The notes below the pieces were generated by a model. It did not search any database, was not told where the DNA came from, and saw only the letters and a program-made list of their open reading frames with translations. From NCBI GenBank assembly GCA_964473245.1, contig CAYYOL010000020.1, forward strand, positions 1 to 37,927: a DNA stretch of 37,927 nucleotides, in the 5' to 3' direction. Every line of letters starts with the position of its first letter. Position 1 is the first letter of the stretch. The DNA comes from CAYZJV01 sp964473245 (GTDB lineage: Bacteria; Spirochaetota; Spirochaetia; Sphaerochaetales; Sphaerochaetaceae). A program made the translations under genes and the position numbers. Of the stretch, positions 1 to 8,270 are shown in pieces.

Positions 1-83
1 ACGTTGGGCTCAGGGGAGACGAGATGCAGACGATAGGGTATGATTTGAGGCAATCGAAACTGTCGGAGAAGGAGTTGTGCAGT

Positions 84-527
84 ATGAAGATAGCATTCAG
101 TCACGTAAATCTGGTAAGCAGAGATTGGAGAGCCTTGGCCGACTTCTACATACACGTATTCGACTGTATCGAAAAACCGCCAGCTCGAGATCTGAAAGGT
201 CCATGGGTCGATAGACTTACCGGGCTGAAAGATACACATATTCAGGGAATCCACCTCACCCTTCCCGGATCGAATGGACAGACACTGGAGATATTCTCCT
301 ACCAGAAGAGCCGCCAGAACCAGACAAAGGAGATCAACCTCGAAGGATTCGGACACATCGCCTTTGCAGTCGAGAACGTACAGGTATGTGTAGAACGATT
401 GCTTGCACAGGGAGGATCGCTCGTAGGGGAGGTGATAGATACCGACATAGAGGGAGTCGGCCACATATCGGTCGTCTACGCACGAGATCCAGAGGGGAAC
501 ATCATAGAGTTGCAGAGGTGGTCGTGA
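84..527 (+). CDS. VOC-family (glyoxalase/bleomycin-resistance fold) protein
   Basis: A single vicinal-oxygen-chelate domain of about 147 residues. It starts with the typical strand MKIAFSHVNL, has the middle HIQGIHLTLP and GFGHIAFAV strands, and ends with the diagnostic DPEGNIIELQ motif. Members bind a divalent metal and act as lyases, isomerases or dioxygenases; the substrate cannot be read here. I chose the ATG at 84 because an AAGGAG sits 9 bases upstream and the domain begins there. An in-frame ATG at 24 would add 20 residues that are not part of the fold, and the frame is open to the window edge, so a longer form cannot be excluded. It converges on the PHP gene with only 5 bases between the stops. 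The fold is secure, the role unknown. Confidence 0.85.
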   Translation: MKIAFSHVNLVSRDWRALADFYIHVFDCIEKPPARDLKGPWVDRLTGLKDTHIQGIHLTLPGSNGQTLEIFSYQKSRQNQTKEINLEGFGHIAFAVENVQVCVERLLAQGGSLVGEVIDTDIEGVGHISVVYARDPEGNIIELQRWS

Positions 528-532
528 TCCAG

Positions 533-1402
533 TCAACTACGCCGGACAGGAGAAATCTGCTGAATGGAACTGTCGCCTCGGAGCACTAGCTCGACTTGCC
601 AATCAACAAGCTCAAGATTGCACTGGTGCGCAAGCTCATACGCACCGACCCCTGAGACATCGAGATCCTCTGGAGTGTGAGCATCACTATTGACGATCAC
701 CTGTAGATCGTACTGGGAAGCAAGTTCCCAGAACTGTCTTACCGGGTACTGCCACCGCATACCCTCTGCTGTATCGATCATCGGCTTTCTGCACCCATAC
801 CCATTGATCTCGAGTGGAATCTGCAAATCTGCAGCACAGGAAAGAATAGCATGAGAACAACTGATCGCCTCTTGATCCCAACGAGTATAGAAGACACCGA
901 AAAGATCGGGGTGAACACCGAACCGATAGAGACCCGATTTGAGAGCATCGATATAGAGGTCTGTATAGATATGCAACCAGGAACTGGTGGCAGGAAGCTT
1001 CTTTACGAATGTGTCTGTAAGCTTGGAATCTGAAAGATAGTGTACCCCGAAAGCCAGATAATCGGCGAAACCACTGTCTAACAACCGCTCGCGATACCAC
1101 GAAACGTACCGAGGGTGGTGATCACACTCGAAGCCGCATACGATCTGAAGATCCTCTACGCCCCTCTGTAGAGCTCTGCACTCATCCATATATGCATCGA
1201 GCCGGTTGAAAGCCATCCTGGATCGGTGCCACCGCTCATCGGGTACCGGGCAGTGTTCGCTTATGCCGAGCAGTGAAAGACCCAGACTTCTCGCTGAATC
1301 CACATAGTCGACAATCTCACCTGTCGCATGACCGCAATACCATGAATGGGTATGAAGATTCACCCGTTTCGCTACATGAAGTGACCTTGTTGTGTGTGCC
1401 AT
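533..1402 (-). CDS. PHP-domain phosphoesterase, histidinol-phosphatase-like
   Basis: A 289-residue PHP-superfamily hydrolase. Metal ligands are visible as NLHTHSWYCGH (H17, H19, H24), ISEHCP (E49/H50), GFECDH (E92), a histidine in FGVHPD and NSDAH (D240, H242). This pattern and length fit the HisK/HisJ-type histidinol phosphatase of Firmicutes and many spirochaetes, but other PHP proteins hydrolyse different sugar or nucleotide phosphates, and no his gene is nearby. It lies 43 bases downstream of the CLC gene on the same strand. There is no Shine-Dalgarno sequence before the ATG at 1402; a CATACT box ends 6 bases upstream, so it may have its own promoter and a leaderless start. The enzyme class is firm, the substrate is inference. 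Confidence 0.85.
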   Translation of the reverse strand: MAHTTRSLHVAKRVNLHTHSWYCGHATGEIVDYVDSARSLGLSLLGISEHCPVPDERWHRSRMAFNRLDAYMDECRALQRGVEDLQIVCGFECDHHPRYVSWYRERLLDSGFADYLAFGVHYLSDSKLTDTFVKKLPATSSWLHIYTDLYIDALKSGLYRFGVHPDLFGVFYTRWDQEAISCSHAILSCAADLQIPLEINGYGCRKPMIDTAEGMRWQYPVRQFWELASQYDLQVIVNSDAHTPEDLDVSGVGAYELAHQCNLELVDWQVELVLRGDSSIQQISPVRRS

Positions 1403-1408
1403 GGTGCT

Positions 1409-1414
1409 AGTATG
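1409..1414 (-). promoter_or_regulatory. Possible -10 box of the PHP gene
   Basis: On the minus strand CATACT is followed by 6 bases and the ATG at 1402, with no ribosome binding site. The spacing matches the better leaderless promoters elsewhere in the window, but I find no convincing -35 at 16-18 bases, so this is weak. Confidence 0.3.
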
Positions 1415-1445
1415 GCAAATTTATCTAATAAGAGCCAGAGACCTA

Positions 1446-3215
1446 CTAAGAGATCCGCTTTTTCTCAAGATAACTCTGAATAATCCGATTTGCGGTAACG
1501 AACCCTACTACATGATCAGAATCGGTGACAATGAGAATATTCGTTCCGAGTGCCTTCATCACTTGAAGAGCATCGTACAGGTTCGACCCGGCTGGAATCG
1601 TGATATCCGAACGCTTGACCAGAGTAGCGATCGGATCCTGCTGGTTCGGTTTGGTCTCATGAATTTCCACATACCCGATTGTTCCCACTACCTTGTCGTC
1701 ATCGATTACCGGAAGGAGCCCGAGCCCATACTTATGCATGGTATCCCACACCTGCTGGACCGAGTCGGATGAGCTGCAGAAGATGATCTCACGCTTCATG
1801 ACCTCGCCGACTTTGAGAGTCTTGAAGGTGGGAATCCGTTTATCGAACTGGATCTGAATTCCTCTTCTGCTCAGTTTCTTTGTGTACATGGTCTCCTTGT
1901 AGAGGAGCTTTGAGACGAAATAGCTCAGTACACCACTTAGTAGCAGAGGAAGCATGATTGCGTAGTCCCGAGTCATCTCGAATACCATGATGATGGCTGT
2001 GAGCACACCGCCTGTCACGCCGGAAACGATGGCAGCCATGCCGACGATTGCGTAGGCAGAGATCGGTCCGGTGATATCACCAAAGAGTGCATTCACGATT
2101 ATGCCAACCGATGCACCGAGCGCAGCGCCGAGAAAAAGCGAAGGGGCGAATATTCCTCCCGAACCCCCAGCAGCGAGCGTAATAGAGTTCGCCAGTAGTT
2201 TTAAGACTATGAGAGAGAGTGTGACTGCAAGAAAGGTGATTTGGTTGTCAAGAACGAGATCGAGAAAATCGTATCCAGAACCGAACACATGGTAGCTTCC
2301 AAAGACTCGAAGCGAGAGATATCCCATAGAACCAACAAGCAGACCTCCGACAATCGATTTGATGATTGGAGGCACCGCGATCTTTTCAAAGAAATCTTCC
2401 ATCCCATAGACTGTTTTTATGAATAGAACTGAAAGAAGCCCGGCAAGGACTCCGAGCCCAGCATAGAATATGAGTTCATATGGGGACTCGAGGGCATACT
2501 CGGGAACCATGAATGCCGGATAGGCTCCGGTGAACTGAGAGGCGATTGTCGTTGCGATGATCGAGGAGACAACCAGCGGCATGATGGTCATGATGCTGTA
2601 CTCGGGAAGAATCAATTCAAGAGCAAACATCACTCCACCGATAGGCGCGTTGAATGTGGCACTGATACCACCAGACACCCCGGCACCAACGAGAATGATG
2701 GTCTCTCGGCTGGAGAGTTTCATCCATTGCCCGAAAGTTGAACCGAAACTCGCCCCGACTTGAACGATTGGCCCCTCTTTTCCGACCGAACCTCCTGCCC
2801 CTATGGTGATTGCCGAGGCTAGCGTCTTCACGAGTGCAACGATCGGTCTGATTCTCCCCTGATTCTCTGCAACAGCAACCATGACCTCGGGAACCCCATG
2901 GCCTTTTGCCTCAGGTGCCCATGTACTGGTGATCACCTGCGCAAGGGTGATTCCTATCGCGGGAACCAGGATGACGAAGATACCCCAAGAGGAGATCACG
3001 CCCCATCTGTTCGATTCGAACGAAAGTTTCCCCGAGAAGAGAAGGTTGTGGAAAAATTCGATGAGGTATTTGAATCCAACGGCACCGAGACCGGAGACCA
3101 TGCCCACGAGGATGCATAGTAGGCTTACAAAGATGGTTCGTCGAATCTGTGACTCTTGGTCTGATAGGACCTGATGATATACATGTGTCTCCAAACCGGC
3201 TCTAGGTCTACGCAT
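1446..3215 (-). CDS. CLC-family chloride channel/transporter with two CBS domains
   Basis: A 589-residue protein: CLC membrane domain (about 25-445) plus a C-terminal CBS pair (about 468-585). Family signatures are GHGVPE (105-110), GKEGP (145-149, with the gating glutamate E147), the segment ending in FNAPIGGVMFALE (188-200) and GGSGGIFAPS; the DYAIMLP tyrosine that lines the chloride path is present. The residue after E200, where E. coli ClC has its proton-coupling Glu203, is leucine here, which is more channel-like. The CBS pair usually senses adenine nucleotides. CAGGAG lies 7 bases before the ATG. The PHP gene follows after 43 bases. Family certain; channel versus exchanger mode is inferred. 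Confidence 0.95.
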   Translation of the reverse strand: MRRPRAGLETHVYHQVLSDQESQIRRTIFVSLLCILVGMVSGLGAVGFKYLIEFFHNLLFSGKLSFESNRWGVISSWGIFVILVPAIGITLAQVITSTWAPEAKGHGVPEVMVAVAENQGRIRPIVALVKTLASAITIGAGGSVGKEGPIVQVGASFGSTFGQWMKLSSRETIILVGAGVSGGISATFNAPIGGVMFALELILPEYSIMTIMPLVVSSIIATTIASQFTGAYPAFMVPEYALESPYELIFYAGLGVLAGLLSVLFIKTVYGMEDFFEKIAVPPIIKSIVGGLLVGSMGYLSLRVFGSYHVFGSGYDFLDLVLDNQITFLAVTLSLIVLKLLANSITLAAGGSGGIFAPSLFLGAALGASVGIIVNALFGDITGPISAYAIVGMAAIVSGVTGGVLTAIIMVFEMTRDYAIMLPLLLSGVLSYFVSKLLYKETMYTKKLSRRGIQIQFDKRIPTFKTLKVGEVMKREIIFCSSSDSVQQVWDTMHKYGLGLLPVIDDDKVVGTIGYVEIHETKPNQQDPIATLVKRSDITIPAGSNLYDALQVMKALGTNILIVTDSDHVVGFVTANRIIQSYLEKKRIS

Positions 3216-3312
3216 GAGACGCTCCTGCTTCCAATAAGGTATGATGACATTCTAGCTGGGGAACAGGGGAAATCCTAGCCCTGAAAACAGTGACCCCCCC
3301 CAAGAGGCTTCG

Positions 3313-4257
3313 TTAGAGCAGTCCCTGTTGCTCCAGATAGCGCTCTGCAACAGCTGCCGCCGACTGACCCTCAACCGCTATTCTACTGTTCAGTAGTTGC
3401 AGTGTCTCCATATCGAGCCCGGTGAACACCGGTTCAAGAATAGCTGCTATCTCCGGATAGGTATCCAGCACCTCCTTTCTGATAATTGGCGCTGGGGCAT
3501 ACACCGGTTGAACATTGAGCGTATCCTCAAGAACGATTAAGCCAAGGGCTGCGAGCTGACCATCGGTTCCGTAAGCCATCGCTGCATTCACCTGCTCTCT
3601 CCCCGAAGCGGCTGCCTGCTCGGTGAGTGTGGTGTTTCCTCCAGCGAAAACCAGTAACTGGTCATCAGTGAGCGAGAAACCATAACTCGATTCGAAACTG
3701 GGAAGTGCTGCCTCACTTGAGACGAACTCCTCGCTCGCTGCGAGTTTGAAATGGTTCCCTGCATTGATATAACCGGCAAGGTCTTCCAGTGTACGCAACT
3801 GAGCCGAATCGGATAGATCGGCGCGAATGGCGATCGCCCAGGTATTGTTCGCAGGTGCAGGAGTGAGCCAGACTATATCGTTCGCAGCAAGATCGAGCTC
3901 TGAGGCCTTCTCGTACCCGGCTTGGAACTGCTTCCAAAGATCGGCCTCGGATTCACCGGGGAAGAAGTAGAACGCATTACCGGTATACTCGGGGTAGATA
4001 TCGATCTCTCCGTTGGTGATGGCCGAGCGGACGATGGGTGTCGATCCGGTCTGTGTTCTATCAACAACCGAGAATCCATGCTCCCTGAGTATGCGAACTA
4101 TCATCGACCCAAGCAGAGCTCCCTCGGTATCGATCTTCGATCCGACGGTTATCTCCTTCATCTCTGACGTCTCCGTTCTCCCTCCTGCGAAGACCCCTCC
4201 GATTACACATACTATCAGTACGACTATGATTACAGATTTCTGAGTTTTTGCTCGCAT
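3313..4257 (-). CDS. yehZ: Osmoprotectant ABC transporter, substrate-binding protein (YehZ/OpuC type)
   Basis: A 314-residue periplasmic binding protein of the quaternary-ammonium (OpuAC) family, which captures glycine betaine, choline or related solutes. It has an N-terminal signal segment (about residues 6-25) ending in VFAGG with no lipobox cysteine, so it looks secreted and soluble rather than lipid-anchored. The domain starts at EITVGSKIDTEG; IYPEYTGNAF is the typical ligand-pocket segment, and Y-G-T-D-G-Q-L is also typical. The start at 4257 has a near-ideal AGGAGG 6 bases upstream; the longer frame to 4302 adds 15 residues ahead of the signal and is unlikely. It is divergent from the permease operon, with 180 bases between. 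In E. coli yehZ is the first gene of the yehZYXW operon, so the split orientation is a difference. Confidence 0.9.
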   Translation of the reverse strand: MRAKTQKSVIIVVLIVCVIGGVFAGGRTETSEMKEITVGSKIDTEGALLGSMIVRILREHGFSVVDRTQTGSTPIVRSAITNGEIDIYPEYTGNAFYFFPGESEADLWKQFQAGYEKASELDLAANDIVWLTPAPANNTWAIAIRADLSDSAQLRTLEDLAGYINAGNHFKLAASEEFVSSEAALPSFESSYGFSLTDDQLLVFAGGNTTLTEQAAASGREQVNAAMAYGTDGQLAALGLIVLEDTLNVQPVYAPAPIIRKEVLDTYPEIAAILEPVFTGLDMETLQLLNSRIAVEGQSAAAVAERYLEQQGLL

Positions 4258-4437
4258 ACCTAACCTCCTATGCAGCTTGTATCGACCTGTGTGTCGAAAC
4301 ACCCTGCACCTGTGCAGGTGTGTCTCTCAAATATAGGGCGCTGGAGGCCTGAAGACAAGGTTTTCCTTGATTACCGGTCCATCCTCTGGTATCTTCACCT
4401 ATCGGTTACCGATCAACCGAGCCTGGAGGGCGGTGAA
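4258..4437. promoter_or_regulatory. Divergent control region of the osmoprotectant transporter
   Basis: This 180-base region between the binding-protein gene and the permease operon must hold both promoters. It carries two dyads: overlapping CTGCAC-CT-GTGCAG and CACCTG-TG-CAGGTG at 4304-4320, and ATCGGT-T-ACCGAT at 4401-4413, which ends 24 bases before the permease ATG. They are plausible operators. I could not assign -35/-10 boxes with confidence. Confidence 0.5.
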
Positions 4438-5619
4438 ATGCATGCACAGGGCACACCGAATCGAAACAGTATCAAGATCGAAATCACCATCCTGCTCGTG
4501 TATGGGTTGAGCATGATGCTCCCCTTTCTCGGCACCCGGGAAAATCGCGTATCTGCTGAACAGGCTCTCGGTCTCACGACCATCGGATTCGCCGCAATCG
4601 GCATATTGCTCATCGCCCCAGCACTGGTGATCCTTTCGATTCGGTTCACCGATGAGAGGATACGTCGTAGATATCGCACACTCTCCGGAACCGTCGGTCT
4701 CATCTCGACTGTGATCGTACTTGCCCATTTCGGAGCCCCGTTAGTCTCGGAACTCGGCCCGTATGCCAGATTCAGTCCCAGTGGAGGGTTCTATCTCTAT
4801 GTCACCGCAAGTGTTCTCGTGTTCCTTTTACATCCAAAACTCAACCGATTCGACTACCTGAGTATCGCCGTCGTGATCCTCTGCATCCTAGGCTACTGGC
4901 TCGGTGGATACTTCACGCAGTTGGGGATGGTCCAAGAGGCACGCAGCTTCGGATCTCGACTCGGTCGAGAAGTGGTAGATCATCTGAGGATAACCGGAAT
5001 CAGTATCGGCATAAGTACGCTGCTGGGTTTTCCCCTTGCACTTGCAAGCTATCAACATCCCTCGATCAGAAAAAGCGTGTTCCCCGTACTGAACATCCTT
5101 CAGACCATCCCCGCCATTGCGCTGTTCGGACTACTCATAGCACCATTGGCAGCACTCTCACGAGCAGTTCCCCAGCTGCGGCAGCTCGGCATACAGGGAA
5201 TTGGTAACACACCTGCCATCATAGCACTGAGCCTCTACGCCCTCTATCCCATCATCAGATACAGCTTCACCGCATTCTCTGAGATCGACGACCAGGTCAT
5301 TCAGGCAGGAAGCGGTATAGGGATGAATCGGCGCCAAGTCTGGACCATGGTCCGCCTGCCACTTGCCGCACCGGGGATACTCCATGGTATCCGGGTTGCG
5401 CTGGTACAGACCATAGGCAATGCGACTCTTGCAAAGTTGATCGGTGGGGGAGGACTTGGTGTGTTGGTATTCGAAGGGCTGGGGCAAGCCTCGGTCGATA
5501 TGGTGTTGCTGGGAATGCTCCTGATAATAGGACTGACCGTTGCTGCCGATGCCGTTGCGCATCTCTGCATAACCATACTCACCCCAGTGCCATTGCGAAA
5601 AGAAAAGGAGACAGCATGA
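4438..5619 (+). CDS. yehY: Osmoprotectant ABC transporter permease, long form (YehY type)
   Basis: A 393-residue inner-membrane permease. The first half has four to five extra membrane segments; the second half is the standard BPD_transp_1 core with the EAA loop (QAGSGIGMNRRQVW) that docks on the ATPase. The segment reading QTIPAIALFGLLIAPLA and the overall length match E. coli YehY closely from memory, and not the shorter OpuCB/ProW permeases. I chose the ATG at 4438 because GGAGGG lies 7 bases before it; the open frame reaches 4270 but that extension is hydrophilic and overlaps the control region. The stop overlaps the ATPase start as ATGA, so the two are translationally coupled. Confidence 0.9.
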   Translation: MHAQGTPNRNSIKIEITILLVYGLSMMLPFLGTRENRVSAEQALGLTTIGFAAIGILLIAPALVILSIRFTDERIRRRYRTLSGTVGLISTVIVLAHFGAPLVSELGPYARFSPSGGFYLYVTASVLVFLLHPKLNRFDYLSIAVVILCILGYWLGGYFTQLGMVQEARSFGSRLGREVVDHLRITGISIGISTLLGFPLALASYQHPSIRKSVFPVLNILQTIPAIALFGLLIAPLAALSRAVPQLRQLGIQGIGNTPAIIALSLYALYPIIRYSFTAFSEIDDQVIQAGSGIGMNRRQVWTMVRLPLAAPGILHGIRVALVQTIGNATLAKLIGGGGLGVLVFEGLGQASVDMVLLGMLLIIGLTVAADAVAHLCITILTPVPLRKEKETA

Positions 5620-6725
5620 ATACAACACAGCGGCATCCGGTCATCACCGAAACACATACGGTGCTGCGAACAGATCGGCTGTCTGTCTTATATGGTGATA
5701 CAGTCGCCCTGAACGAGTGTTCCATTGAGATTCCTGCTCAACGAGTCACGGTTCTGATCGGACCGAGTGGTTGTGGTAAATCGACCACACTCCGTTGTTT
5801 CAATGGTCTGGTGAAGCCCACCTCGGGGACCATTCACTATGAAGATGCATCGTTGCGGGGCGATAATGAGACCTTGCTGAGAAGGAGCATGGGATATGCC
5901 ATACAGTCTGTGGGGCTCATGCCGCATATGACCGTGGAGGAGAATGTCGATCTCGTGCCGAGGCTGCTTGGATGGGATAGTTCAGAACGGGATTCCCGTG
6001 TCACGGCCCTGTTGCAGCTTGTTCGACTCGACCCAGATACCTACAGAAAGAAGTATCCATCCCAACTCTCGGGCGGGGAGGCACAACGGGTAGGGGTCGC
6101 CAGAGCTCTCGGCGCAGACCCTCCGGTTCTTCTCATGGATGAGCCCTTCGGGGCGGTGGATCCTTTGACTCGTGAAGAGTTGCAGGACGAGTTCATTCGG
6201 ATACAGCGGAGATTGAAAAAGACCGTGATCTTCGTCACCCATGATCTGGACGAAGCGGTTCGACTTGCAGATTACCTGGTGATCATGAAAGATGGGGAGA
6301 TTGTGCAGGCGCAAACCCCCGAGACCATCCTTGTAGCACCGGCGAATGAATTCGTTGAACGATTTCTCGGTCCCGATCGAGCTCTGAAACGGCTTACCCT
6401 ATTCACTGCCGACCGGTGTATGGATGAGCCGCTGTACGGCGATTCAGACGATGCAGAGGCTCAGCTTGGAGCCTGTTCAGACCGTTGTTTCTGGCAGGTC
6501 GATAGCAACGGATCTCCAATTCGGGGGTTCTCAATCTCTCAAGGAGTGCTCATCGGTCGTGCAATAACCGATGAATCGCACACGGTGCAGACCTACGCCT
6601 CGGTTAAGGAGTGTATGTCTGTCATTCTCAACTTGGGTCTCCCTGCGGTAGCAGTGGTGGACGAATCGGGAAGGCTCTGTGGAGAGGTGCGTTTTGAGAC
6701 CATTCAACGTATCAGCAACGGTTAG
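5616..6725 (+). CDS. yehX: Osmoprotectant ABC transporter ATPase (YehX/OpuCA type)
   Basis: A 369-residue ABC ATPase that powers the importer. Walker A GPSGCGKST (49-57), Q-loop at Q97, signature LSGGE (151-155), Walker B VLLMDEP (171-177), H-loop histidine H199. Residues 250-369 form a C-terminal extension in the position where OpuCA-type ATPases carry regulatory CBS domains; its last part (TYASVKECMSVI and the closing strand) looks CBS-like but I cannot confirm two full repeats. It starts in an ATGA overlap with the upstream permease, and its 3' end overlaps the second permease. CBS domains in this family are thought to sense ionic strength. Confidence 0.93.
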   Translation: MNTTQRHPVITETHTVLRTDRLSVLYGDTVALNECSIEIPAQRVTVLIGPSGCGKSTTLRCFNGLVKPTSGTIHYEDASLRGDNETLLRRSMGYAIQSVGLMPHMTVEENVDLVPRLLGWDSSERDSRVTALLQLVRLDPDTYRKKYPSQLSGGEAQRVGVARALGADPPVLLMDEPFGAVDPLTREELQDEFIRIQRRLKKTVIFVTHDLDEAVRLADYLVIMKDGEIVQAQTPETILVAPANEFVERFLGPDRALKRLTLFTADRCMDEPLYGDSDDAEAQLGACSDRCFWQVDSNGSPIRGFSISQGVLIGRAITDESHTVQTYASVKECMSVILNLGLPAVAVVDESGRLCGEVRFETIQRISNG

Positions 6726-7449
6726 GAGAGATCGCGCTCGCTCTGTAGTGATACTCGTACTACTGATGAGCGTGCTTACACTCTATGTGGTCTCAGAACA
6801 GGTGCAGCAGAGTGTTCTGAGCCTCCTGTACCCCTCTGTCACCCAATACACCCATAGCAGACGGACCGTGCTCGAGATGACGAAGGCTCATATCCTGCTC
6901 ACCCTTGCAGCAACAGCACTCTCTTCGGTCGTGGGTATCACGATAGGTATGCTCACAACACGGAGAGCGGGTAGCGAGTTTCTCGAACCGGTCCTCAAGC
7001 TGAATGCCTTCATACAGACATTCCCTCCCTCAGCGGTGATCATCCTTGCATTTCCCGTGCTCGGATTCGGTTGGAAACCAGCGCTGCTTGCGCTCTTTCT
7101 CTACTCACTGTTCCCCGTTCTCGGCAACACCATCGTAGGATTCCAGTCGGTCGATCCCGGAGTGAAGGATGCTGCCAAAGGGATGGGGATGACCGCAATG
7201 CAGCAACTGATGATAGCCGAGTTTCCACAGGCATTGCCCATGATCGTCACCGGTATTCGACACAGCTATATTCTGAATCTGGGAACGGCTGCTATCGCAT
7301 CGGTCATTGGAGGTGATGGGTTGGGAACGATCATCATCAGTGGTCTCACGCTCAGGAACTCAGCACTGGTACTCTCAGGAACGATCGTGATCAGTCTCCT
7401 CGCCCTTATCGGCGAACAGTTGACGACACTCATACGATCGAAACGCTGA
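6694..7449 (+). CDS. yehW: Osmoprotectant ABC transporter permease, short form (YehW type)
   Basis: About 251 residues with five to six membrane helices and the EAA loop DAAKGMGMTAMQQL, completing the two-permease importer. The start is uncertain: a TTG at 6694 has GGAGAG 7 bases upstream; a GTG at 6679 with GGAAGG before it is the alternative. Both lie inside the end of the ATPase gene, so the genes overlap by 30-50 bases. Its stop abuts the stop of ccsA on the other strand as the palindrome TGATCA, leaving no room for a terminator. Confidence 0.88.
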   Translation: MRPFNVSATVRRDRARSVVILVLLMSVLTLYVVSEQVQQSVLSLLYPSVTQYTHSRRTVLEMTKAHILLTLAATALSSVVGITIGMLTTRRAGSEFLEPVLKLNAFIQTFPPSAVIILAFPVLGFGWKPALLALFLYSLFPVLGNTIVGFQSVDPGVKDAAKGMGMTAMQQLMIAEFPQALPMIVTGIRHSYILNLGTAAIASVIGGDGLGTIIISGLTLRNSALVLSGTIVISLLALIGEQLTTLIRSKR

Positions 7450-8268
7450 TCAGGTAGCGTAGCTGTGGATACTCGGGAGGAGAATGTTCACGCCAACGAA
7501 AGTGAAGAGAACCGAGACGAATCCGAGAATCGCGAACCATGCAGCCGCCTTTCCACGCCAGTTTCTCCTAAGTCGTAGGTGGAGATAGACTGCGTAGATG
7601 ATCCAGGTGATCAGAGACCACGTCTCCTTCGGGTCCCACGCCCAGTAGCGGGACCATGCCTTCTGTGCCCAGATAGCTCCACTGATGATCACAATGGAGA
7701 GCATGAGTATACCGAACACGATAACCCGATAACTGAGTACATCGCTGATTTCCGGGTCTTTGAGGATTCGGCGGTCTCCCGACCGCTTTGAGTCGATAAG
7801 GTAGATCACCGCAATACCACAGGCAAGGGCGAATGCACCATAGGAGAGAATCGCTGTTCCGACATGAAATGTAAGCCAGTGACTCTGCAGTGCAGGCATC
7901 AGTGGTCGTACTGCTCTGCTCTGCAATGAAGCATATCCCATGACCAGTATGCCAAGTGGCATGACGAACGCGCCGATTGCCGAAAATTTGTAGATTCTAT
8001 GCAGTATAAGGAAGCTCAGCACTATGCCCCAGCCGAAACTCAGCGCGAACTCGTACTGATTGCTGAACGGAAGCCTCCCAGCTCCAATCGAGCGTGCAAT
8101 CATGGCTCCCGAATGGAATACAAAGCCGACAATGGTCGCGATGATGGCGAATCGTTCGACCCGTTTGGTGATTCCAGCAACGTATATGAGAAATAGGATC
8201 GAAGCGGCAATGTACACGACAAATGTGATGGTGAAGGCGATATTCTCAATATTCTGATAGAGTTCCAT
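7450..8268 (-). CDS. ccsA: Cytochrome c assembly protein CcsA/ResC (haem-handling protein)
   Basis: A 272-residue integral membrane protein with about eight helices. The haem-binding WWD motif reads RYWAWDPKETWS (W209, W211, D212), and conserved histidines flank it (HWLTFH at 130-135, YLH at 230). With ResB it forms System II, which exports haem and attaches it to CXXCH motifs outside the cytoplasmic membrane. It starts 2 bases after the resB stop with GAGGAG upstream, so the two are one operon. It is the last gene of the multihaem-cytochrome operon, which points to this cytochrome as a main client. Confidence 0.93.
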   Translation of the reverse strand: MELYQNIENIAFTITFVVYIAASILFLIYVAGITKRVERFAIIATIVGFVFHSGAMIARSIGAGRLPFSNQYEFALSFGWGIVLSFLILHRIYKFSAIGAFVMPLGILVMGYASLQSRAVRPLMPALQSHWLTFHVGTAILSYGAFALACGIAVIYLIDSKRSGDRRILKDPEISDVLSYRVIVFGILMLSIVIISGAIWAQKAWSRYWAWDPKETWSLITWIIYAVYLHLRLRRNWRGKAAAWFAILGFVSVLFTFVGVNILLPSIHSYAT

Positions 8269-8270
8269 GG

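Noticed and set aside
4270..4437. An N-terminal extension of the YehY-like permease to 4270.
   Set aside because: It overlaps the divergent control region and is hydrophilic, while a good ribosome site precedes the ATG at 4438.
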